In this document: one piece after another, positions 1-4,187 of the stretch
Position numbering within the stretch: the stretch's first letter is position 1
Layout: each line of letters opens with the position of its first letter
Assembly: GCA_028701635.1 (NCBI GenBank)
Contig: JAQVQJ010000080.1
Span: forward strand, 1 to 6,199
Direction of reading: 5' to 3'
Source: Clostridia bacterium
GTDB lineage: Bacteria > Bacillota_A > Clostridia > Christensenellales > UBA1242
Length of the DNA: 6,199 bases
Translations under genes and position numbers: made by a program
Notes under the pieces: model-generated
The model's input: only the letters and a program-made list of their open reading frames with translations
Told to the model about the DNA's origin: nothing
The model's database searches: none

Positions 1-363
1 AGAATTTGTGAAAATATGGCAAAAAGATATGGCTTTCAAGCTGTAATTACTGGCGAAAATTTAGCACAAGTTGCATCGCAAACTATTGAGAGTATGATTT
101 CAACTGAAAGTGTTTTGGAATCATTGCCTGTACTTCGTCCAGTAGTTGGTTTTGATAAGCAAGAAATTATTGAAATTGCACAACAAATCGGCACATTCGA
201 AACATCAATCCAGCCTTACGAAGATTGTTGCACGGTTTTCCTTCCAAAAGCTCCATTAATAAAGCCTAAAATTCCGCTTGTTGAAAAGGAAGAAAGCAAA
301 ATTGACATAGAGAATTTAATAAATGAAACATTAGAAAAAATTGAGATAATTAAAATAAATTAA
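1..363 (+). CDS. thiI: tRNA 4-thiouridine synthase ThiI, C-terminal part (5' end outside window)
   Basis: The open frame enters from the left edge and gives the last 120 residues of ThiI, which is normally about 400 residues. ThiI activates U8 of tRNA by adenylation in its PP-loop domain and inserts sulfur to make s4U; in some bacteria it also supplies sulfur for thiamine. Visible are the end of the PP-loop domain, with VITGENLAQVASQT at partial residues 15-28 and LPVLRPVVGFDKQEI at 42-56, and the family-typical PYEDCCTVFLP at 72-82. The protein ends about 38 residues after that motif, so there is no C-terminal rhodanese domain. This is the short form usual in Firmicutes, where a dedicated cysteine desulfurase is thought to supply the sulfur. 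The tail after residue 88 is Lys/Glu-rich and unremarkable. The stop is TAA at 361-363. The family assignment is firm; the upstream part and the promoter cannot be seen. Confidence 0.93.
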   Translation, partial: RICENMAKRYGFQAVITGENLAQVASQTIESMISTESVLESLPVLRPVVGFDKQEIIEIAQQIGTFETSIQPYEDCCTVFLPKAPLIKPKIPLVEKEESKIDIENLINETLEKIEIIKIN

Positions 364-384
364 TATGGTTTTTACCTATTTTTT

Positions 385-393
385 TGATATAAT
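385..393 (+). promoter_or_regulatory. Candidate extended -10 promoter for the 177-aa orphan gene
   Basis: TGATATAAT is a perfect extended -10 (TG-n-TATAAT) with TATAAT at 388-393. No good -35 lies at the usual spacing, but extended -10 promoters can manage without one. Transcription would start near 400, just before the AGGAG at 401-405. That leaves a leader of only about 10 nt and rules out the upstream ATG at 365. The assignment rests on a motif match only. Confidence 0.4.
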
Positions 394-400
394 TAAAAAG

Positions 401-405
401 AGGAG
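401..405 (+). promoter_or_regulatory. Ribosome binding site that sets the orphan gene start at 410
   Basis: AGGAG lies 4 nt before ATG 410-412. The longer reading from ATG 365 has no Shine-Dalgarno sequence and begins one base after the thiI stop. ATG 410 is therefore the preferred start. Confidence 0.75.
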
Positions 406-409
406 AAAA

Positions 410-943
410 ATGATTTTTAACGAAAGATGTAATAAAATATTTTATTTAATGTTGGATATAGATCCAGAAATGTTTGATGAAATTGATGATTATTTAACAA
501 TGATTCCTAATAAGATTTTAGATAAATTACAAAAAGGTAAAGATTTTAAAATCACCAATAAAAAAGAAGGAATAACTGCTCAATATTGTAATTATGATAA
601 TGAAGTAGAAATAAGTTTAAAGTATCAACTATATAGGGTAAAAATGATAATTGATATCAGTAAAATAACAAAACAAAATTTATTGGATATGAAAATATTA
701 AAAGAGGGAGAAAGTCCTTTTATTATTAATGAAATAGGTTCAGTTACTGTTCTTTATCAGGGAGTGGGAGTGGAATTTGTATATGATATACAACGAACTA
801 AAGACGGCTATTATGTTTCTTCAACTAGAAGTATTGACAGACAAGGAACAGGAGAGTATGAAAAAGAATTTACAACACCCAAAAAGAAAGTTGAAATTAG
901 CGATTTAGTTGTAGAAAAAGGTAATGAACGAGAAAAAGAATAA
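410..943 (+). CDS. Unrecognised 177-aa protein
   Basis: I do not recognise this protein family. The open frame could begin at ATG 365 (192 aa), but the AGGAG at 401-405 points to ATG 410, giving 177 aa. The product is soluble-looking: there is no signal peptide and no hydrophobic stretch long enough for a membrane helix. It has an acidic N-terminal third (MLDIDPEMFDEIDDYL near residues 13-28), then what looks like alternating beta strands with charged turns, and a Lys/Glu-rich tail. There are only two cysteines (residues 7 and 53) and no obvious catalytic motif. The gene is much more AT-rich than thiI upstream; 541-600 is about 22% GC by hand count. It converges on the kinase-fold gene, with 79 bases of inverted repeats between them. 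It may be an accessory gene acquired together with the kinase, but no function can be assigned. Confidence 0.7.
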   Translation: MIFNERCNKIFYLMLDIDPEMFDEIDDYLTMIPNKILDKLQKGKDFKITNKKEGITAQYCNYDNEVEISLKYQLYRVKMIIDISKITKQNLLDMKILKEGESPFIINEIGSVTVLYQGVGVEFVYDIQRTKDGYYVSSTRSIDRQGTGEYEKEFTTPKKKVEISDLVVEKGNEREKE

Positions 944-974
944 TAGAAATTTTATGATAGAATATTAGATAAAT

Positions 975-1020
975 AAAAAAGATACAACAGCATCTTAATT
1001 AAATTATCTTTTTAATTAAG
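975..1020 (-). terminator. Interleaved inverted repeats between convergent genes, candidate terminator for the kinase gene
   Basis: Two inverted repeats overlap here. AAAAAGATA (976-984) pairs with TATCTTTTT (1005-1013). CTTAATTAAA (994-1003) pairs with TTTAATTAAG (1011-1020). They share 1011-1013 and are interleaved, so only one can form fully at a time. On the minus strand the outer pair ends in a T-rich tail (TATCTTTTTTATTT), which suits termination of the kinase mRNA, whose stop codon is at 1023-1025. The stems are almost entirely A-T, so terminator strength is doubtful. Confidence 0.4.
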
Positions 1021-1022
1021 TC

Positions 1023-1883
1023 TCAAAAAGTTCTATTTAACGTTTGAATGTCATTATCTCTTAAAAGCGGTTCATTAGGATTTATTTTTTTTAGAACTGG
1101 TGTTATGTAAGGTTTGTCTTTTGCATCAGAAAATACAAGGTTGAGTATTTCTTTTGCTTCAGAGTCAATGTTTAATAGTTTAATAAAAACCTCAAAATAT
1201 TTTGATGAACCATAATGTAATAATGTTCCCATAGAAAAATATTGCAAACACATCATTGCGTATATATATTTATCGCTATCAATAGGGGAACAATTTTTTT
1301 TATAAACTTGTTTAAACCAATCTCTTCTTACGGGATAAAGATCAAAAGTGAAGTTGTCAAAAGCATAGTTATCAGTGTCAACAAATTTAGGATTTTCGTT
1401 TATATCTATCATAATATTATCTCTTTTAATATCTCCTATTATAAAACCTTTTTTGTGTATGCGTTTAATTGAATCTTCCGCTTTTACTAAATAATCTATT
1501 AATTTTTGGTTATCCTCTAAAGAGTCTAAATCATTAAAAGTTTTTAATTTGTTCTTTGTTATAACAAGGTCAGTAAAATATCCCATTTTTCTATTGTTTG
1601 CATATGTAACTAATCCCTTAGGAAAGCAAAAAGATTCATCACTGAATTTAGTCAGCGCTTCGATTTTTTTATATTTATTAGATAGTTTTTTTTGAAGTTC
1701 CTTAAAAATTTTTAATGCTGTGGAGTTATCATATTTATAAACATGTGATTCAGCTCCATGGCCTATTGGAGGGTACTTTTCATAAAGATCACATTTTTTA
1801 ATTTTTAATGTATTTAGTTTTGTATCAAAAATATCTTCTTCATACTTATCGTTTTTGTTATCTGTTGGTAATCTCATTATCAT
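1023..1883 (-). CDS. Protein-kinase-fold protein (eukaryotic-like Ser/Thr kinase family, divergent)
   Basis: A 286-aa protein with the protein-kinase landmarks in order: a nucleotide loop IGHGAESHV (residues 40-48), the ATP-anchoring Lys in ALKIFK (Lys58), a plausible helix-C Glu75, a catalytic loop IIGDIKRDNIMI (148-159, with Asp151, Lys153 and Asn156), and a metal-binding Asp169 in FVDTD (167-171). HRD is replaced by IGD, and DFG by DTD. The key acidic, Lys and Asn residues remain, so activity is plausible but substrate choice cannot be read. There is no transmembrane segment, PASTA or other sensor domain, so this is not the PrkC housekeeping kinase; it looks cytosolic. The start at 1883 has no Shine-Dalgarno sequence. 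The promoter at 1890-1918 puts transcription at the ATG itself; ATG 1877 (codon 3) is the alternative start. The gene is AT-rich (about 23-28% GC in two samples), convergent with the orphan gene, and sits next to a tRNA operon. Accessory roles such as defence or stress signalling are possible but unproven. Confidence 0.82.
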   Translation of the reverse strand: MIMRLPTDNKNDKYEEDIFDTKLNTLKIKKCDLYEKYPPIGHGAESHVYKYDNSTALKIFKELQKKLSNKYKKIEALTKFSDESFCFPKGLVTYANNRKMGYFTDLVITKNKLKTFNDLDSLEDNQKLIDYLVKAEDSIKRIHKKGFIIGDIKRDNIMIDINENPKFVDTDNYAFDNFTFDLYPVRRDWFKQVYKKNCSPIDSDKYIYAMMCLQYFSMGTLLHYGSSKYFEVFIKLLNIDSEAKEILNLVFSDAKDKPYITPVLKKINPNEPLLRDNDIQTLNRTF

Positions 1884-1889
1884 AACTAC

Positions 1890-1918
1890 ATATTAGCATC
1901 ATCTTTAAAGGGTGTCAA
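1890..1918 (-). promoter_or_regulatory. Near-consensus sigma-A promoter of the kinase gene
   Basis: On the minus strand, TTGACA (1918-1913) is followed by 17 bases and TAATAT (1895-1890). Six bases separate the -10 from ATG 1883, so the expected +1 is the A of that ATG. The -35 is perfect, the -10 matches 4 of 6 TATAAT positions, and TG lies one base upstream of the -10 as in an extended -10. Confidence 0.75.
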
Positions 1919-1957
1919 TAGAGACTTGTTAGAAAAAGGGGTTCAGCAAGGCGGGGT

Positions 1958-1973
1958 ATTGCGAGAAACAAAG
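1958..1973 (+). repeat. Possible degenerate fragment of a dispersed ATTGCGAGGAACGAAG-type repeat
   Basis: ATTGCGAGAAACAAAG differs at two positions from the ATTGCGAGGAACGAAG core that I recall as a common dispersed intergenic repeat in many bacterial genomes. It lies in a short GC-rich patch (about 1939-1967) that contrasts with the AT-rich flanks. The match is from memory and short, so confidence is low. Confidence 0.25.
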
Positions 1974-1993
1974 TTTTTTAATTATCCTTGGAA

Positions 1994-2023
1994 TAAAAAA
2001 ACGAGAGATAATTCACTCGTTTT
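1994..2023 (-). terminator. Rho-independent terminator of the tRNA operon
   Basis: Read on the minus strand, AAAACGAG (2023-2016), a 10-nt loop and CTCGTTTT (2005-1998) are followed by a run of Ts down to 1995. The stem is a perfect 8 bp. It begins about 10 bases after the tRNA-Glu CCA end, the expected place for the end of this operon. Confidence 0.85.
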
Positions 2024-2032
2024 AATTTTGTC

Positions 2033-2107
2033 TGGTAGTCCCAAGGGGAATCGAACCCCTGATACCGCCGTGAAAGGGCGATGTCTTAACCGCTTGACCA
2101 TGGGACC
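2033..2107 (-). tRNA. tRNA-Glu (anticodon UUC)
   Basis: A 75-nt cloverleaf with encoded CCA (forward TGG at 2033-2035). The anticodon loop CTTTCAC carries TTC (forward 2072-2074) on a five-pair stem. The T loop is TTCGATT on an AGGGG/CCCCT stem. The acceptor stem GGTCCCA pairs with TGGGACT, with a G1-U72 wobble at the end. It decodes GAA and GAG, and is the last gene of the fMet-Met-Glu operon. Confidence 0.96.
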
Positions 2108-2111
2108 ATTT

Positions 2112-2188
2112 TGGTAGCGACGGAAAGATTCGAACCTTCGACCTCACGGGTATGAGCCGTACGCTCTAACCAACTGAGCTACGTCGCC
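2112..2188 (-). tRNA. tRNA-Met, elongator (anticodon CAU)
   Basis: A 77-nt tRNA with encoded CCA (forward TGG at 2112-2114) and anticodon loop CTCATAC (CAT, forward 2152-2154). The acceptor stem starts GGCGACG and has a G1-U72 wobble, as commonly seen in elongator tRNA-Met. It lacks the three consecutive G-C pairs of the initiator and does not have a C1-A72 mismatch. A tRNA-Ile(CAU) with a lysidine-modified anticodon is the usual alternative for a CAT anticodon, but the body (GTAGCTCAGTTGGTTAGAGC, CGTACGG before the loop) matches elongator Met. It is 4 bases upstream of tRNA-Glu. Confidence 0.92.
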
Positions 2189-2199
2189 ATTTTTTTATT

Positions 2200-2218
2200 C
2201 CGTTTGCTTTGCAAACGG
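2200..2218. other. Perfect 8-bp hairpin upstream of tRNA-Met
   Basis: CCGTTTGC (2200-2207), loop TTT, GCAAACGG (2211-2218). No T-run follows on either strand, so it is not a normal intrinsic terminator. In the fMet-Met-Glu transcript it would lie 11 nt before the tRNA-Met 5' end, where it could affect RNase P or endonuclease processing. That role is inference. Confidence 0.5.
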
Positions 2219-2281
2219 CACTTGTTACCGCCACCTCTTCATAGAAGTGTTTTTATATACTAATTCAAAAGGAATGGATTT

Positions 2282-2315
2282 TACAAAAGACTTATCAATT
2301 TAGAAGGCTTTTGTA
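2282..2315. other. Hairpin immediately downstream of the fMet tRNA CCA end
   Basis: TACAAAAG (2282-2289) and CTTTTGTA (2308-2315) are a perfect 8-bp inverted repeat, continued inward by a mismatch and CTT/AAG around a 10-nt loop. On the minus strand it starts one base after the CCA of tRNA-fMet. It could be a 3' processing or partial-termination structure. No T-tract follows, so full termination is unlikely. Confidence 0.45.
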
Positions 2316-2316
2316 C

Positions 2317-2393
<77 letters not shown>

Positions 2394-2421
2394 ATAGATG
2401 TCGTTTTGAAGCGACTGACTT

Positions 2422-2450
2422 ATATTAATATAAAAGAATGCATTTGTCAA
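2422..2450 (-). promoter_or_regulatory. Sigma-A promoter of the tRNA operon
   Basis: On the minus strand, TTGACA (2450-2445), a 17-base spacer and TAATAT (2427-2422) give a start near 2415. These are the same hexamers and spacing as the kinase promoter at 1890-1918. The short leader before tRNA-fMet contains a small hairpin (GTCG 2400-2403 with CGAC 2412-2415). Confidence 0.85.
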
Positions 2451-2503
2451 CAGTTTTTTGGATATTTTAAGCATTGTTTTTTATTAATTGATTAATTTAA
2501 AAT

Positions 2504-2532
2504 GAATAATAAAAATTAAATAGGAAAATATA
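2504..2532 (+). promoter_or_regulatory. Candidate sigma-F/sigma-G promoter of sigG
   Basis: GAATA (2504-2508) fits the forespore -35 pattern G-H-A-T-R. After 14 bases, GGAAAATATA (2523-2532) fits the sigma-F -10 pattern GGnnAnAHTR at all defined positions but one. The spacer is about one base shorter than usual. Transcription would start near 2539, just at the Shine-Dalgarno sequence. Known biology supports this, since sigG is transcribed in the forespore by sigma-F and then by itself, but the match is by eye. Confidence 0.35.
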
Positions 2533-2552
2533 TAGCTTAAAGGGGTTGAGCT

Positions 2553-3326
2553 ATGTCTAATATAGTATCGGTTACCGGTATTAACACTTCCCAACTGCCA
2601 AAATTAAAAAATAATGATTTAGTTGAGTTATTGAAAAAGGTTAAATCGGGAGATGAATTTGCCCGTGATGAATTTATCATTGCCAATCTTCGCCTTGTTT
2701 TAAGCGTTGTCCAGAGATTTGGAAGGAAACAAGGCAAAGCTGATGATATGTTTCAAGTTGGTTGCGTTGGTTTAATAAAGGCTATGGAAAATTTTAACAT
2801 GGATTTGAATGTTCGCTTTTCGACATATGCTGTACCTATGATTATTGGAGAAATTCGCCGATATCTTCGCGATAATAATCCTGTTCGTGTAACAAGAAGT
2901 TTAAGAGATATTGCCTATCGTGCTCTTCAATCAAGGGAAAAACTATCAGCTTCTTCAAATGTAGAGCCAACAATAGATGAAATTGCTATTGATATGAACG
3001 AAGATTTGAAAATGGTTACAATTGCTCTTGATGCAATTTCCGACACAGTTTCGCTTTCCGACCCTGCATATTCAAGCAATGAAGAGAGTGTACAGGTTAT
3101 GGATCAAGTTCCAGACCCTAAATATGATGTCGAAAGTTTGATAGAGCAGTTTGCTCTTCGCGATGCGTTAGTTAATCTTTCACCACGCGAGAAAGAAATT
3201 ATAATGATGCGATATTATATAGGGAAAACTCAAATGGAAGTCAGCGAAGAAATTGGTATTTCGCAAGCCCAAGTTAGTCGCCTTGAAAAAAATGCTTTGG
3301 ATAGTATTAAAAAGAAGATAACGTAA
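2553..3326 (+). CDS. sigG: RNA polymerase sporulation sigma factor SigG
   Basis: A 257-aa group 3 sigma-70 factor that directs late forespore gene expression in endospore formers. Region 2 spans about residues 36-106 with DMFQVGCVGLIKA (65-77), FSTYAVPMIIGEIRRYLRDN (89-108) and NPVRVTRSLRDIAY following. Region 3 covers roughly 115-185. Region 4 carries LSPREKEIIMMRYY (209-222) and the DNA-binding helix-turn-helix TQMEVSEEIGISQAQVSRLE (226-245). The N-terminal GINTSQLPKLKN is the SigG-type leader and separates it from SigF; sigma-F remains the closest alternative. The start is ATG 2553 with AAAGGGG at 2539-2545, 7 bases upstream. In Bacillus sigG follows spoIIGA-sigE; here upstream is a divergent tRNA operon, so the gene stands alone. 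Its activity is probably held by SpoIIAB-type anti-sigma control, which is known for the family but not visible here. Confidence 0.95.
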   Translation: MSNIVSVTGINTSQLPKLKNNDLVELLKKVKSGDEFARDEFIIANLRLVLSVVQRFGRKQGKADDMFQVGCVGLIKAMENFNMDLNVRFSTYAVPMIIGEIRRYLRDNNPVRVTRSLRDIAYRALQSREKLSASSNVEPTIDEIAIDMNEDLKMVTIALDAISDTVSLSDPAYSSNEESVQVMDQVPDPKYDVESLIEQFALRDALVNLSPREKEIIMMRYYIGKTQMEVSEEIGISQAQVSRLEKNALDSIKKKIT

Positions 3327-3359
3327 AATATTGAGATTTATTTAAAGGAAAATAAAAAT

Positions 3360-3382
3360 AAAACCGCATTTCTGCGGTTTTT
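3360..3382. terminator. Bidirectional terminator shared by sigG and rpmB
   Basis: AAAACCGCA (3360-3368), loop TTTC, TGCGGTTTT (3373-3381) form a perfect 9-bp stem with a GC core. Ts follow on the plus strand, and on the minus strand a T-rich tract (ttttatttttatttt) follows. It lies between the convergent stops of sigG (3326) and rpmB (3405), so it can end both transcripts. Confidence 0.92.
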
Positions 3383-3404
3383 CTCTATAAGACTAATAAC
3401 AAAA

Positions 3405-3590
3405 CTACTTAGTTTTCTTTGATGTTTTGATACATTTTGTGCAAGCTTTAACTTTCTTCTCTTTGCCATCAACTACCATAGTTGTTGTTTGAAGATTAGC
3501 ATCCCATTTTTTATTTGATTTTTTATTACTATGGCTAACTTTATATCCTGCCATTTTACCTTTGCCACAAACTTCACATACTTTACTCAT
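3405..3590 (-). CDS. rpmB: 50S ribosomal protein L28 (bL28), zinc-ribbon form
   Basis: A 61-aa protein of the large ribosomal subunit. It begins MSKVCEVCGKGKMAGYKVSH, the typical bL28 N-terminus, has the NKKSNKKWDANLQ core (22-34) and ends in a basic tail. Two CxxC pairs, Cys5/Cys8 and Cys50/Cys53, make a zinc-binding C+ version; many bacteria switch to a Cys-free paralogue when zinc is scarce, and no second copy is seen here. The open frame reaches back to 3650, but ATG 3590 is chosen because GGAGG (3599-3595) precedes it and the predicted transcription start (about 3615) lies inside the longer reading. Divergent from yloU-fakA, an arrangement also found in Bacillus subtilis, which supports all three assignments. 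Confidence 0.96.
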   Translation of the reverse strand: MSKVCEVCGKGKMAGYKVSHSNKKSNKKWDANLQTTTMVVDGKEKKVKACTKCIKTSKKTK

Positions 3591-3594
3591 ATTT

Positions 3595-3599
3595 CCTCC
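3595..3599 (-). promoter_or_regulatory. Ribosome binding site that sets the rpmB start
   Basis: On the minus strand GGAGG stands four bases before ATG 3590 (GGAGGAAATATG). It overrules the longer open frame that begins at 3650. Confidence 0.9.
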
Positions 3600-3621
3600 G
3601 TAATCACTTTTAGACTTCGCA

Positions 3622-3650
3622 ATTCTAACATATAAAAATATAAAAAGCAA
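3622..3650 (-). promoter_or_regulatory. Sigma-A promoter of rpmB
   Basis: On the minus strand, TTGCTT (3650-3645), a 17-base A/T-only spacer apart from one G, and TAGAAT (3627-3622) give a start near 3615 and a leader of about 25 nt before ATG 3590. Confidence 0.65.
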
Positions 3651-3761
3651 GAGAAAATTGATAAATTTATTTACATTTTAATTAAATTTGAGAGAGAACA
3701 AAAGATTTTTTTTGTTTTGCTCAGAATAATAAAATTGTGGAATTTGCATAATCAAAATTTG

Positions 3762-3790
3762 TTGCAAAATAGTTTTACATATAGTATAGT
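3762..3790 (+). promoter_or_regulatory. Sigma-A promoter of the yloU-fakA operon
   Basis: TTGCAA (3762-3767), a 17-base spacer and TATAGT (3785-3790) predict a start near 3797 and a leader of about 28 nt. The yloU Shine-Dalgarno AAGGAAG is at 3813-3819. No clear match to a FapR-type lipid-control operator was seen. Confidence 0.65.
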
Positions 3791-3824
3791 ATTAAAGCGG
3801 AAATAATTCCATAAGGAAGTTATA

Positions 3825-4175
3825 ATGACTGTTGATACAAAAAATTATTATGGCAGAATAACAATATCAGATGAATGTATTGCTATCGTTGCAGGTTATG
3901 CAACGCTGGATTGTTACGGAGTAATAGATCTTGTACCACATTCATTTAAAGAAAGCCTTTCGGAGATTTTTAAAAAACAACCGTATTCTAGGGGGATAAA
4001 AATTTCTAGCGTAGATAGTAGAATTTTTATTGATATTTATTGTATTTTGAAATATGGCGTTTCAGTTAGTGCTGTTGCAGAAAGTTTAAAAAGCGCTGTA
4101 AAATATAGTGTTGAAAATTTCACGGGAATGATAGTGGACTCAGTTAATGTTCATGTCGTTGGCGTCCGTGTGTAA
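3825..4175 (+). CDS. yloU: Asp23/Gls24 family envelope stress-type protein YloU
   Basis: A 116-aa member of the Asp23/Gls24 (DUF322) family, about the usual 120 residues. The N-terminal YYGRITISDECIAIVAGYAT (8-27) followed by LDCYGVIDLV matches the family pattern of a strand, a helix and a Gly-Val turn. IDIYCILKYGVSVSAVAESL in the middle and VDSVNVHVVGVRV at the end are also typical. In staphylococci Asp23 sits at the membrane through the anchor AmaP and is tied to cell-envelope stress; YloU itself has no established biochemical role. It has no membrane helix of its own. It starts at ATG 3825 behind AAGGAAG and is followed 12 bases later by fakA, so the two are translated from one mRNA. The yloU-yloV pair next to divergent rpmB is conserved in Firmicutes, which makes the call secure although the function is open. 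Confidence 0.93.
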   Translation: MTVDTKNYYGRITISDECIAIVAGYATLDCYGVIDLVPHSFKESLSEIFKKQPYSRGIKISSVDSRIFIDIYCILKYGVSVSAVAESLKSAVKYSVENFTGMIVDSVNVHVVGVRV

Positions 4176-4187
4176 TATAGGTGAAAA

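Noticed and set aside
365..409. Longer start for the orphan gene at ATG 365
   Set aside because: No ribosome binding site, one base after the thiI stop, and a perfect extended -10 plus AGGAG fall inside this stretch; ATG 410 fits better.
1242..1472. Plus-strand 76-aa open frame
   Set aside because: Antisense to the kinase catalytic region, no ribosome binding site, hydrophobic low-complexity product typical of an AT-rich shadow frame.
1926..2117. Plus-strand 63-aa open frame
   Set aside because: Runs over the terminator and antisense through tRNA-Glu; the GNRTPDTAVKGRCLNRL part is a common spurious translation of tRNA genes.
2537..2737. Minus-strand 66-aa open frame
   Set aside because: Antisense shadow of the sigG N-terminal coding region, with no supporting signals.
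3591..3650. N-terminal extension of L28
   Set aside because: Overlaps the predicted promoter and transcription start; family proteins begin at the MSKVC-type methionine with GGAGG before it.
3697..3716. AACAAAA / TTTTGTT inverted repeat in the rpmB-yloU gap
   Set aside because: Short, almost all A/T and in a homopolymer-rich stretch; expected by chance, though it lies between two promoters.
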